Below are positions 17,008 to 26,102 of a DNA stretch of 64,000 bases, piece after piece. The first letter of the stretch is position 1. Every line of letters begins with the position of its first letter. The notes below the pieces were generated by a model. That model made no database searches. It saw only the letters and a program-made list of their open reading frames with translations, and was not told where the DNA came from. The translations under genes were made by a program, and so were the position numbers. The DNA lies in the NCBI RefSeq assembly GCF_009557615.1, contig NZ_CP045652.1:3038001-3102000 (forward strand). Direction: 5' to 3'. The stretch comes from Sphingobacteruim zhuxiongii (GTDB taxonomy: Bacteria; Bacteroidota; Bacteroidia; Sphingobacteriales; Sphingobacteriaceae).

Positions 17008-17081
17008 TCGGGGTGGCAGGATTCGAACCTACGACCTCCACATCCCAAATGTGGCGCGATACCGGGCTACGCTACACCCCG
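17008..17081 (-). tRNA. tRNA-Pro (anticodon UGG)
   Basis: A 74-nt cloverleaf. The acceptor stem CGGGGTG pairs with CACCCCG; the anticodon stem CCACA/TGTGG encloses the loop TTTGGGA with anticodon TGG; the T arm is GTAGG-TTCGAAT-CCTGC. The D stem has a T-T mismatch at its inner pair (13-22). The discriminator is A and CCA is not encoded. A strong terminator follows. Confidence 0.96.
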
Positions 17082-17351
17082 AAAAGGTATCACCTTTATT
17101 GTGGCACAAATATACAACCTTTACAATTACTTGCAAAGTGCATTTTTCACGTTTTTCAATAACATCCTGATTCTTTGAGAAATAATTTAACATTTCTAAG
17201 TTTTGGAGATTTAAATTCGATGTTGAAAAGGAAAATGTAAGCATTAACCAGTATATTGGCATACTATTTTGTTAATTACTTGGGATTCGGAGATGATGTG
17301 ATCATCATGAAAACATCGACTCCATTTTTGCGTTTATATTTAAAAGTACTC

Positions 17352-18239
17352 ATGAAATTTAAGTATCTATATCTTGGCTTAACTGTTTTACTTGCGTCTT
17401 GCAACTCGAATAGCAATAATAAAGAGAGTGATTCGAATTCCTCAGATTCAAGCGGGAATTCTGAGTACGCATTGTCTAAAGCTGACATGTTTCAAGATTA
17501 CTTAGATGCGCTAGATACAACGGATATAAACAGCATAGACAAAGCGAATAAAAAATTTAAGGAAATCTTTAATCCTGGCGATACAATCAATAACGACCAG
17601 GGGGTTGTAGATATCGTTGATTTCATGAACAAAGTTGCTGCATATGGTCATCAATCAGCAATAGATGATGACATTGATTACAGTGGCTTAGTGGATATCG
17701 AAATTGCTGGCGGAAAAGCGCCAGGGAAATTGGAAGATGCCTATGAAAAGATTAAGAAGAACGGATTCCGTATTAGACAATCTGAGGGTATGTACAGCTT
17801 ACAGATCAATCCCTTTTTCATTCAAAAAGAATTCTATCCCTATATCTCTTCCAATATGGAGATTATGTTACAGCAAATTGCAAAAGAGAACTTAGAAGGT
17901 TATGCAGAAGATGCGGCGATAACTATTCCATATCAAAGTTTGGTTCAGCGCGTGGTTTGGTGGGAAGATTTCTTAAAAAATAACAGTAACAAAGCATACA
18001 CAGCACTTGCCCAAGAGCAATACGGGAAATATTTCAATGCCCTAATTATTGGAATGGACAATACCCCAGCCATTGAAAGTGAACAAATTGCACCATATTT
18101 TCAAGAAGCGTATAGCTATTTAAAAGATTTTGCGCCTAATTCAACTAGTTATCAGCAGTTACAGCCCTATATCGACTTATTAGAGCAGGGGAAAATTGAA
18201 GAGGCGAAGGGCTTTGTTGAAGGTTTATTAAAGCGATAA
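17352..18239 (+). CDS. Hypothetical lipoprotein
   Basis: A 295-residue lipoprotein of unknown function when started at the ATG at 17352. The frame is open further upstream to a TTG at 17256, but the ATG gives a proper lipoprotein signal, MKFKYLYLGLTVLLASC, with C17 as the lipidated residue. A Ser/Asn/Asp-rich linker (about 18-40) follows, typical of Bacteroidota surface or periplasmic lipoproteins. The rest is acidic and largely helical and shows no family I can name. The Smr-domain gene starts 39 bp downstream, behind its own promoter-like element. Confidence 0.7.
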   Translation: MKFKYLYLGLTVLLASCNSNSNNKESDSNSSDSSGNSEYALSKADMFQDYLDALDTTDINSIDKANKKFKEIFNPGDTINNDQGVVDIVDFMNKVAAYGHQSAIDDDIDYSGLVDIEIAGGKAPGKLEDAYEKIKKNGFRIRQSEGMYSLQINPFFIQKEFYPYISSNMEIMLQQIAKENLEGYAEDAAITIPYQSLVQRVVWWEDFLKNNSNKAYTALAQEQYGKYFNALIIGMDNTPAIESEQIAPYFQEAYSYLKDFAPNSTSYQQLQPYIDLLEQGKIEEAKGFVEGLLKR

Positions 18240-18243
18240 CTTC

Positions 18244-18273
18244 TTTGATGCCCATTTTAAAAGCTTACTTTTG
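18244..18273 (+). promoter_or_regulatory. Bacteroidota-type promoter of the Smr-domain gene
   Basis: TTTG (18244-18247), an 18-bp spacer and TACTTTTG (18266-18273) match the Bacteroidota -33/-7 pattern TTTG / TAnnTTTG. The ATG lies only five bases after the -7 element, so the transcript would be nearly or fully leaderless. Confidence 0.6.
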
Positions 18274-18278
18274 CAAGC

Positions 18279-18584
18279 ATGGCACGATCATTAGCAAAAC
18301 CTTCAAAAACCGTAGACCTTCACGCAGAGGCTTTTCTTACAGATCTTGATCAATACGAACAAAATGAACTCTTAGGTGAAGCAATCGAATTTCTTCGCGA
18401 ACAGCTTGATGGAGCTATATACTGGGATTATCCAGAAATAAGATTTATTCACGGAAAAGGAAAAGGCTTGCTGAAACAAGCCGTGTATGAAGAATTAAAA
18501 TACTACAAGCAATCCGGCGCCATTTCAAATTACTACCCCGCCTATCATAATGAAGATATCGTTGTCGTTTTAATTGGACTATAA
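18279..18584 (+). CDS. Smr-domain protein
   Basis: A 101-residue stand-alone Smr (small MutS-related) domain. The family motifs are both present: VDLHAEAF with the DLH signature at residues 13-15, and FIHGKGKG (about 57-64), the HGxG loop implicated in nucleic-acid binding or nicking. The length fits a single domain without the MutS2 ATPase. Stand-alone Smr proteins have been linked to nuclease activity and ribosome rescue; which applies here is unknown. Its 3' end overlaps the convergent propeller gene by 6 bp. Confidence 0.85.
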   Translation: MARSLAKPSKTVDLHAEAFLTDLDQYEQNELLGEAIEFLREQLDGAIYWDYPEIRFIHGKGKGLLKQAVYEELKYYKQSGAISNYYPAYHNEDIVVVLIGL

Positions 18585-19688
18585 AACCTTTACGCGATAA
18601 ACCTGATAAGGATATTGAGCTTTGTCCTCTCCTCCATTCCATTGCGGCAACAATTGCATTTGAGCACATGAAAAATACAAGTACCCATCGGTACCTACAC
18701 CTAATGAGTCAGGCCAAAGCAGTCTTGGATCCTGAACGATAAGTTCAATTTTTCCTTCGGGAGTAATTCTTCGTATGGAATAGTCAAGGGAATTAGTGAG
18801 GTAAACATTCCCAACAACGTCTGCAACAAGTCCATGTGTAACCCCCACTTCAGCTACGGTCTCAATTTTATCCACTAATTCTATATCACGTAAATTCTTA
18901 TCGGCAAGATATTTCGTCTCAATACGATATAAATTCAACGCATTGATTGGCTTGAAATAAAACCACTTATTGTCTTTTGTTAAAGCTATCCCATTGATGT
19001 TGGAAGAAAAGGGATTGCCCTCTTTATCACGCATTTCCTTCCCTTCGTAACTCAACACAATGCTTCGATCAGACAACGTGTATTTGGAATTCGTTAATAG
19101 CGTTCTAGAACTTCCGGTTTTCAAATCTAAGACAACAATTCCTGCCTGACCCGGATCCGACAGATAGGCTAAGTCTTTGTCAGTATCTACACGAACATCA
19201 TTGAGTGATGATCGTGATTTATTTAATCCCTCAAAATTATAGACATGCATTAAGCTATCATTAGATAGATCAAAACGAATTAGTTTAAACTTTCCTTCTT
19301 GATCATTTGCAGTGATGTTGGCATTCCCGAAAATAGAGTTTGATGCTGCGGGCTTGCTGTCTAAAATCCAGAGGTGATCATTTATATCAACATAGATATC
19401 TTGAACATTGACATAATGTTTCTGCTCATCCCCCATTGATAATTGCCACTTATGGTTCGGATAGGGCTTCATCTTCCCTTCAACAATCTCAGTCATTCCA
19501 AATAAATAAGGCTCTCGATGCGGGAAAGAAACAAATATTCGGTTCTTAGAAGAAACGCTCACCCCTATCGGCTGTGCTTTGTCAAAAGAAGCAACAACTT
19601 CCAAATTTCTCTGAGACGTACTGTCCTGTGCAAATCCATCTTCCATACTCAATAAACAAACAATGCTAACGTAGATTAATTTTCTCAT
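18579..19688 (-). CDS. Major royal jelly/yellow-like beta-propeller protein
   Basis: A 369-residue secreted protein. The signal peptide (about 1-20) ends DGFAQ. The body reads as a six-bladed propeller of the MRJP/yellow type: VQDIYVDINDHLWILDS (about 95-110), SLNDVRVDTDKDLAYLSDPG (about 160-180), NGIALTKDNKWFYFKP (about 232-247) and THGLVADVVGNVYLTN (about 285-300) are the family's blade motifs. Bacterial members may be sugar lactonases or ligand carriers; the activity here is unknown. It runs in the same direction as the DUF1080 and oxidoreductase genes upstream, but a terminator at 19825-19856 separates it from them. Confidence 0.75.
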   Translation of the reverse strand: MRKLIYVSIVCLLSMEDGFAQDSTSQRNLEVVASFDKAQPIGVSVSSKNRIFVSFPHREPYLFGMTEIVEGKMKPYPNHKWQLSMGDEQKHYVNVQDIYVDINDHLWILDSKPAASNSIFGNANITANDQEGKFKLIRFDLSNDSLMHVYNFEGLNKSRSSLNDVRVDTDKDLAYLSDPGQAGIVVLDLKTGSSRTLLTNSKYTLSDRSIVLSYEGKEMRDKEGNPFSSNINGIALTKDNKWFYFKPINALNLYRIETKYLADKNLRDIELVDKIETVAEVGVTHGLVADVVGNVYLTNSLDYSIRRITPEGKIELIVQDPRLLWPDSLGVGTDGYLYFSCAQMQLLPQWNGGEDKAQYPYQVYRVKVL

Positions 19689-19824
19689 GTAGTGCGATAA
19701 ATACCAATTACTAATTAAACGTTTTGAAATGGGAATTTATGATTTACTATTGACTATTAAAATAAATATTGATGATTCCTTCCAATCCATAATACTGCAA
19801 ACACGTAATGAATCAGCTAGCAAC

Positions 19825-19856
19825 AAAAAAAGGAGCTACTGCAATGTGTAGCTCCC
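19825..19856 (-). terminator. Terminator after the DUF1080 lipoprotein gene
   Basis: On the minus strand GGAGCTAC and GTAGCTCC form a perfect 8-bp stem with an 8-nt loop, followed by seven Ts. It lies about 30 bases beyond the stop codon at 19885. Confidence 0.85.
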
Positions 19857-19884
19857 TTCGGTTATCTTATGTTCATTCTGTCGC

Positions 19885-20883
19885 CTATTTTGCGGGCGTC
19901 AGCGTGATCTTTCTGAATTCGATGGCTCCATGGTCACCTTGGATATAAAGTGGCCCTGGCTCGCCTTCTTTACTGTCTAGCGCTCCTCCAGTAATACCAG
20001 GAATTTCCTGATTATTGATAATCGTTTTGCCGTTTGCAACAATTGTCACCAGTCGACCAACAAGCGTAATATCAAACTTTTGCCATTCATTGGCTCCTAA
20101 TGTTGCCATTTCATTTGGCGCAAGGAATCCATAAACACCACCAAAATATAGAGATCCTGGATGTTTATCTTTCGGCGAGTCTTCAATTTGAACCTCATAA
20201 CGTCCACGTAGGTAAACGCCTGAATTACTTCCTTCAGGATAACGGAACTCCAAACTCAGTTTAAAATCTTGGAAACTTTGCTCGGATACCAAATTGGCAC
20301 CAGCTCCCTGATTGGTCAAGATACCATCTTTAACAACCCACTGATTCTTTTCATTCGAAGGCTTCCACCCTGTCAAATCTTTACCATTAAACAATTCTAC
20401 TGCTGTTCCCCATTCTACCGCTTTATCACGCACCAAATACGGTGCTTTTACACCCGTAAAAGTATATTTTTCACCGTTATTGGAAGTAATAGTACCCTTT
20501 AATTCACCTCCAGCTAATTCTCCTTCAATAACAAAATCACCTTCGCCACCTTCCCATTGTGGTGGAATAGCAAACGAAAACTTACCGTTCGTTAATTTAA
20601 TGTGTGATATTGGACGATTACTGCCGCTATCTCCTACCCAAGATCCAACAAGTGTCGTAAATCCAGATAATTTAATTTCGATCCATGAGGGTACCGAAGT
20701 TCCTTTCTTATCAACGGTCAAATCCCATCTTCCCAATAACTCTTTCGACTCTTCGGGAATAGTCTGAGACGCTGGATTATGCACCTCCTCTTCTTTCTTC
20801 TCTTGAGTTGCATTCTTACAAGAGCTTAAACTCAAACTTAAGATCGTGGTAAAGGCCAGACCCGTTGCAAATTGTTTAATCAT
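19885..20883 (-). CDS. DUF1080 (3-keto-disaccharide hydrolase-type) lipoprotein
   Basis: A 332-residue lipoprotein with lipobox LSLSSC (C22). Residues about 45-155 form a separate N-terminal beta-rich region (LLGRWDLTVDKKG...), and about 160-330 form the DUF1080/PF06439 concanavalin-like domain starting VELFNGKDLTGWK and including the YPEGSNSGVYLRGRYEVQI signature. DUF1080 proteins have been linked to hydrolysis of 3-keto-glycosides. The gene begins 24 bp after the Tat-exported Gfo/Idh/MocA gene on the same strand, so the two form an operon in which oxidation of a glycoside could be followed by cleavage. The substrate is not predictable. Confidence 0.85.
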   Translation of the reverse strand: MIKQFATGLAFTTILSLSLSSCKNATQEKKEEEVHNPASQTIPEESKELLGRWDLTVDKKGTSVPSWIEIKLSGFTTLVGSWVGDSGSNRPISHIKLTNGKFSFAIPPQWEGGEGDFVIEGELAGGELKGTITSNNGEKYTFTGVKAPYLVRDKAVEWGTAVELFNGKDLTGWKPSNEKNQWVVKDGILTNQGAGANLVSEQSFQDFKLSLEFRYPEGSNSGVYLRGRYEVQIEDSPKDKHPGSLYFGGVYGFLAPNEMATLGANEWQKFDITLVGRLVTIVANGKTIINNQEIPGITGGALDSKEGEPGPLYIQGDHGAIEFRKITLTPAK

Positions 20884-20907
20884 TTTTATTTATCTTTTTG
20901 GTTCTTT

Positions 20908-22323
20908 TTAAACTACATAATATTGTTCCCATCCCTTTTTAGGTGGAGGACCAACTAGTAAAGCATTCGCAAATTTATCATTTACAATTTCTTTTTTCAC
21001 CGGATCGAAATCAAACTTTGTATTTAATCGTTGAGCAATTACCCCTAAACAAAAGACTTGACTCAGTGGTCCTGCAATTTCAAACGATGAACGTGTTTTC
21101 TCTTGTCCCTTACATGCTTTCAAGAAGTTTGCAAAGTGATTAGAAGGAGAAGCAGGTACTTCTGGAAGTCTGCTCGCCATATCTTTTGCTTTATCTTCTG
21201 GAATGATCGTCAATGTACTACCATGAGATCCTCCTTTGAAGGTTAAGTCTTTTCCATAGATTATTTTACCTGGGTTTAATTTTGCAGGTTCTAACTTTCC
21301 TGTACTTGGAGGTGGAATATTTGGATCTAAACCAGAAATACCATAACCAGCAGGAATTGGCGGAAGATTGTCTAATCCATCATACCACATAATATCTAGG
21401 GCTGGCATTTTCTTACGTTTTGGAAAACTAAACTTCAATGTCGAAGACATCGGGAAAAAGAACGAATTATGCCCATCTAAACGAATAGCTTCTAAGCGGG
21501 TTGGCAATCCTAAGTCCAAAAACTCGTGCGCAGCATCAAGAATATGTGCTCCCCAATCTCCTAATGCCCCCATTCCGAAATCATACCAACAACGCCATTG
21601 TCCATTTACAAAATCTTTGTTGTAGTTGTGTCCAAGAGTCTGCATTTGCCATATTTCCCAATCTAGTGTTTCAGGAAGCTTTTCAGGCGCTGGGAAATTT
21701 TTCATATTCACATCCCAACCGTGCCACCTGCGCGGCATATTCATATGTCCCACTACCTGTGTAACATCTTTAATAATTCCAGCTTCTTTCCATGCTTTAA
21801 ACTGAAAATAATTCGCCTCAGAGTGCCCTTGATTACCCATCTGAGTCGCTAGTTTAGGATACTTCTTAGCCTTTTGCATCATTAATTCTACTTCCAAGAA
21901 CGTGCGTGCCATTGGTTTCTCTACATAGACATGCTTCCCTAGTTCCAAAGCCATCATGGTAATTGGAAAGTGCGAGAAGTCTGGAACACCTACGGATACT
22001 GCCTCGATTTGGTTTCCCATTTTATCGAACATCTGGCGGAAGTCTTGAAATCGTGGAACATCAGGAAATTGCTTCAATATAGCTTCAGTATGTTTCGCGC
22101 CCATATCCACATCACAAAGTGCTACAATATTACATAGCCCCGTCTTATGAAACTCCATAAGAATTTCAGCAGCACGGTTTCCAATACCTACCGCAGCTAA
22201 ATTGACACGCTCGTTGGGTTTTGCCATCATAACATTTGCGAAGCTACTATTTGCCAATGCAACTGCTCCTCCGGCCATGACCGACTTCTTTATGAAGCTT
22301 CTACGAGAAAAAAAATGATCCAT
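20908..22323 (-). CDS. Tat-exported Gfo/Idh/MocA family oxidoreductase
   Basis: A 471-residue NAD(P)-dependent oxidoreductase. The twin-arginine signal RRSFIKKS (R7-R8) and the following hydrophobic stretch indicate export in folded form with cofactor. The Rossmann domain shows VGIGNRAAEI (about 45-54) and LCDVD (69-73), and EKP (135-137) is the catalytic lysine motif of the family. The large C-terminal part is the form common in Bacteroidota and Planctomycetota sugar dehydrogenases, with HGWDVNMKNFP and a long proline-rich loop. It heads an operon with a DUF1080 lipoprotein and is divergent from a tandem DUF1080 lipoprotein, which suggests periplasmic oxidation of a sugar or glycoside. Confidence 0.9.
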   Translation of the reverse strand: MDHFFSRRSFIKKSVMAGGAVALANSSFANVMMAKPNERVNLAAVGIGNRAAEILMEFHKTGLCNIVALCDVDMGAKHTEAILKQFPDVPRFQDFRQMFDKMGNQIEAVSVGVPDFSHFPITMMALELGKHVYVEKPMARTFLEVELMMQKAKKYPKLATQMGNQGHSEANYFQFKAWKEAGIIKDVTQVVGHMNMPRRWHGWDVNMKNFPAPEKLPETLDWEIWQMQTLGHNYNKDFVNGQWRCWYDFGMGALGDWGAHILDAAHEFLDLGLPTRLEAIRLDGHNSFFFPMSSTLKFSFPKRKKMPALDIMWYDGLDNLPPIPAGYGISGLDPNIPPPSTGKLEPAKLNPGKIIYGKDLTFKGGSHGSTLTIIPEDKAKDMASRLPEVPASPSNHFANFLKACKGQEKTRSSFEIAGPLSQVFCLGVIAQRLNTKFDFDPVKKEIVNDKFANALLVGPPPKKGWEQYYVV

Positions 22324-22445
22324 GAAAAAATGATTAGGTTTAAATTTATTAATGATCGTATCCTAAAATTAAAAAAAAATATTAATTTCAACACGATAAT
22401 CATACATTATCGTTAAACCTGTTACAAAATCAACAAAAACTTTAT

Positions 22446-23849
22446 ATGAGAAATTTCTTTAAAAAATCCATCTATTCCCTTTCTTCGTGTGCCTTAAGCT
22501 TAATGATGCTGTCGGCATCCTGTCAGAATGCAGATAAATCAGCTGCTTCTGGCGATTGGGACAACCTTTTCAATGGAAAAGACTTGACTGGATGGAAAAC
22601 GCTTGCTGGCAAAGCGCCTTACACAATAGAAGATGATGCCATTGTCGGAACAATGGTAAAGGGAACGCCAAACAGCTTCCTTGTAACGGAAAAAGAATAC
22701 GGAGACTTTATCTTAGAACTAGATATCAAACTTGAGGGCGCTACGACAAATTCAGGAATTCAAACACGTAGCCATTATGATGCTTCTGCCAATGATGGTA
22801 AAGGACGTGTATATGGTAGACAGCTTGATGTTGATCCAACATCTAGAGCTTGGACAGGTGGCATTTATGACGAAGGCCGTAGACAATGGTTATACCCTTT
22901 AGATCTTAATCCAGCAGCTAAATCAGCTTATAAACCTAACGAATACAATAAAATCCGAATCGAAGCCATTGGTAATGAAACCAAAACTTGGGTCAATGAT
23001 GTTCCATGTGCACACTTAATCGATACCGTCGATGCTTCTGGTTTCATTGCTTTACAAGTACACGCTATTCCAGACTCTTTAGACGGCAAGAAAGTATATT
23101 TTAAAAACATTAAGATTCAGACAGAGAATCTAAAACCGGCAGACTTCCCAAGTGATATTTATATTGTTAATACTACCGCAAATAGTGTTAGTGAGGAAGA
23201 ACAAAAAGAAGGTTATAGCCTACTCTTTAATGGAAAAGATGCGACAGGATGGAAGTCTGCACGTGGTGGAAATTTTCCAGAGAAAGGATGGAAGATAGAA
23301 AATGGAACTATATCGGTTCAAGATTCAGACGGTGCAGAATCAACAAATGGTGGTGATATCGTTACTGAGAAACAATACAAAGCATTTGATTTATCGTTCG
23401 ATTTTAAATTAACCCCAGGTGCAAACTCAGGAGTTAAGTATTTCGTTACACTAAATGAAAAAACCGCAGGATCTGCTATCGGACCTGAATATCAAATATT
23501 AGACGATGAGTTACACCCAGATGCTAAATTGGGTAAAGATGGAAATAGAACACTTGCATCACTGTATGACCTGATTACTTCCGATAGAAATCCTCGCGCA
23601 AGAAAGCCTATCGGTGAGTGGAATCGCGGACGTTTAGTCGTAGAACCAAATAACAAAGTTACTTACTGGTTGAATGGCTTCAAAATGTTAGAATTCGTTA
23701 GAGGATCAGAAGATTTCAAAAAATTAGTTGCAGGAAGTAAATATAAAGATTGGGATAAATTTGGTGAAGCAGAACAAGGACATATCTTACTTCAAGACCA
23801 TGGAGATCAAGTATCTTTCAGAAGTATTAAAATTAAAGAATTGAAGTAG
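22446..23849 (+). CDS. Tandem DUF1080-domain lipoprotein
   Basis: A 467-residue lipoprotein with lipobox MLSASC (C26) and two DUF1080 domains, at about 37-227 (NLFNGKDLTGWK...) and 255-466 (LLFNGKDATGWKS...). Each has the N-S-G-V/I-x-x-R/F strand: TTNSGIQTRS in the first, GANSGVKYFVT in the second. Tandem arrangement is common in Bacteroidota and Planctomycetota. It is transcribed divergently from the Gfo/Idh/MocA-DUF1080 operon across 122 bp and so likely shares its control. A role in cleaving or binding 3-oxidised glycosides follows from the family; the substrate is unknown. Confidence 0.86.
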   Translation: MRNFFKKSIYSLSSCALSLMMLSASCQNADKSAASGDWDNLFNGKDLTGWKTLAGKAPYTIEDDAIVGTMVKGTPNSFLVTEKEYGDFILELDIKLEGATTNSGIQTRSHYDASANDGKGRVYGRQLDVDPTSRAWTGGIYDEGRRQWLYPLDLNPAAKSAYKPNEYNKIRIEAIGNETKTWVNDVPCAHLIDTVDASGFIALQVHAIPDSLDGKKVYFKNIKIQTENLKPADFPSDIYIVNTTANSVSEEEQKEGYSLLFNGKDATGWKSARGGNFPEKGWKIENGTISVQDSDGAESTNGGDIVTEKQYKAFDLSFDFKLTPGANSGVKYFVTLNEKTAGSAIGPEYQILDDELHPDAKLGKDGNRTLASLYDLITSDRNPRARKPIGEWNRGRLVVEPNNKVTYWLNGFKMLEFVRGSEDFKKLVAGSKYKDWDKFGEAEQGHILLQDHGDQVSFRSIKIKELK

Positions 23850-23861
23850 GACTAAGCATCA

Positions 23862-23898
23862 ATAAAAAAGGGTGGATTAAATAAATCCACCCTTTTTG
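23862..23898. terminator. Bidirectional terminator
   Basis: AAAAAAGGGTGGATT and AATCCACCCTTTTT form a long perfect stem with flanking A and T tracts between the convergent tandem DUF1080 and DUF4954 genes. Confidence 0.92.
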
Positions 23899-23918
23899 TT
23901 TAAATAAGATCCTATTAG

Positions 23919-26093
23919 TTACTTGCTAATTGCGGAAAACGCATCCAATTTCTCCTGAAAAACTCGAAGTTCCTCAGTCTGTAAATTAATAAATGAGTTA
24001 TCGCTCAATTTTCCAACAACAGTATCCATCTCCTCTTCTGAATTATAAACCATCATACGGAAAGGATTACTATAATCTTTAGCTCGTGTTTTTCGAATCT
24101 CGTCGCATATCCATTCCTTTACAGCTAAGGCTTCTTCGAATAGTTCATTCCAAAACATAGCATCCCAGCTGCTCGCATTTCGCCCAGTTACTTCTTGTAA
24201 AGAGACTAGAGCATGTATTAATTTATCTCCCACATATTCGCTACTTAATGCGTGATATTGCGCATGAACTGCGTCCCACGTAGCTATTTCTCCGATTCGA
24301 ATATCATTTAGTAATTCGTCTAACTTTCCATTTGGCATTAATTGACCACCAACATTAACGAAAGATACGCGTTCGTTCGTTTCCAAAGAATGGCCAAATA
24401 AGCTACTTTCGAAGTCTTCTGGCTTTATATGCTCCAATACTTGACATACAGTGTAATATCGAATCAATTTTTTAAATAAAGCGTAGGATTCCCTAGGCTT
24501 TAACAAACAAACTTTACGTTTGGAAAACTCTACATTGGATAAATATATCGTTAAATCCGAATTGGAATCGCCCGTCAACCAGTCGACAGCTGTTAGATTA
24601 GCAGACAAACCTTCCCTTTCCAGGGCTGAAGAAACAGCCGACTCAATTTCTTGGAGTCCATTGAACAATTCGTTGACCGTATCCGGTGCAAGAATATCGT
24701 ATTCAAAATATTGGTTCTTGAATTGACGTTTATCGCGACTTAAGAATTTATTCGTATTACGCATCAATGCGTACATATTATACATAAACCAATATCCAGG
24801 AACAATTAGTAGTTGATCATTTTTAACATCATTACTGATCAATGAAAATGGAATACGAATATCCATTTCATGTTGAAAGTCGCCTTTTACGATCAAGCTA
24901 TAAGACGCAAATCGTGAATTATGTTTTAAGCTAACACAGAGTCCTGGCCAGAATCCTCTTCCCGCAACAATCTCCCCATCAGCACCTCTGGAATTATGAT
25001 TCGAGCCTACGGTAGCTCCAGCGGCCATATTCGACTGCCCCATAATAAGCGATGCACATAAGAACGAATTGTTATGATGCTGCTCGTGAGCTGGAAAGAT
25101 AAGAGAGTTTAAGACTTCGCAACAAGAGATAGTCGAATTGTCTCCAAGAAACGAATTAATTAATCGAGCACCATATTTCAGTTGCGAATAGGAAGATAGG
25201 ATAAAACGTACTGCCTTTACCCCATAGAACACACGACAACCATAACCAATTATCCCGTTAACTAATTCACAACCCTCACCTATTTGAGTGTAGGCGTCCA
25301 AAGTCGAATTAACGGTTACATTCTTTAACTTATTTACGCCTTTTATATACGCATCGGAGCCAATCTTCACATTCTTAATCGTGTGCGAATTCTTGATTAC
25401 CGTTCGATCTCCAATTTCGCTATAGTATCCCCGATCGGAACTAAAGCATTTGTTTGTCATTTCAAAAAAACGATCTTGAAGCGCCTTATCCTGTCGGTTT
25501 CTACTCCATAAATAAGCGTCGGCAGCTTGCATCCCATCGAATGGTAATACCCTTCGGTTTCCATTCTCATTGCATACTTCTAGATAGATCCGACTTTCCT
25601 CTTGATCGCCATCCTTCAGAATTCCGTTCCCAAACTTCGCGCTTGAACTCGTCTCCATCTCATTAACATTCAAGAGAATCACCTCGTTACCTACGATGAA
25701 ATGTGCAATATATCGAACTTGATGCAAAGCGATACAATCGCCTAAATCACAGCTGATAATATGCGAATTATAGATACCGCAAGCTAAGCGAATATCACGA
25801 TATTCCAAGTAAACCTCTTCCATATCGCCGATTCGTACCAATCCATAAAACTTAGATCGCTTGATCTGCTTTGGAAGAAATTTATCTGTCACTAAGACAT
25901 CATTCCAATTGGTAGATTCATTAGCATTGATTTCTAAAATTGCAATCTCTGCAGCTGTAAGATTCCTATAGATTTTATCGTTCTTTTGTTGTTGAAAGCG
26001 ATAATAATATTCATCTCTTCCCTCTTTTAAATATTGAGCAGGAACAAAATCATACCCAATACGACTTAAAGGAATTTTATTAACATATCCCAT
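23919..26093 (-). CDS. DUF4954 family protein (left-handed beta-helix type)
   Basis: A 724-residue cytoplasmic protein of the Bacteroidota family DUF4954. The central part (about 225-400) is a hexapeptide-like left-handed beta-helix: SEIGDRTVIKNSHTIKNVKI, NKLKNVTVNSTLDAYTQIGEG and ASLIMGQSNMAAGATVGSNH show the short-repeat pattern seen in nucleotidyl- and acyltransferases. The flanking regions are specific to the family. No catalytic residues are known to me. The gene directly follows glmS with a 9-bp gap, which suggests a role in amino-sugar or nucleotide-sugar metabolism. That role is inferred from context. Confidence 0.85.
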   Translation of the reverse strand: MGYVNKIPLSRIGYDFVPAQYLKEGRDEYYYRFQQQKNDKIYRNLTAAEIAILEINANESTNWNDVLVTDKFLPKQIKRSKFYGLVRIGDMEEVYLEYRDIRLACGIYNSHIISCDLGDCIALHQVRYIAHFIVGNEVILLNVNEMETSSSAKFGNGILKDGDQEESRIYLEVCNENGNRRVLPFDGMQAADAYLWSRNRQDKALQDRFFEMTNKCFSSDRGYYSEIGDRTVIKNSHTIKNVKIGSDAYIKGVNKLKNVTVNSTLDAYTQIGEGCELVNGIIGYGCRVFYGVKAVRFILSSYSQLKYGARLINSFLGDNSTISCCEVLNSLIFPAHEQHHNNSFLCASLIMGQSNMAAGATVGSNHNSRGADGEIVAGRGFWPGLCVSLKHNSRFASYSLIVKGDFQHEMDIRIPFSLISNDVKNDQLLIVPGYWFMYNMYALMRNTNKFLSRDKRQFKNQYFEYDILAPDTVNELFNGLQEIESAVSSALEREGLSANLTAVDWLTGDSNSDLTIYLSNVEFSKRKVCLLKPRESYALFKKLIRYYTVCQVLEHIKPEDFESSLFGHSLETNERVSFVNVGGQLMPNGKLDELLNDIRIGEIATWDAVHAQYHALSSEYVGDKLIHALVSLQEVTGRNASSWDAMFWNELFEEALAVKEWICDEIRKTRAKDYSNPFRMMVYNSEEEMDTVVGKLSDNSFINLQTEELRVFQEKLDAFSAISK

Positions 26094-26102
26094 AAGTATA
26101 TA

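Noticed and set aside
17256-17351. Upstream TTG start for the lipoprotein gene
   Set aside because: The ATG at 17352 gives a standard lipoprotein signal peptide; the longer form would bury it 32 residues in.
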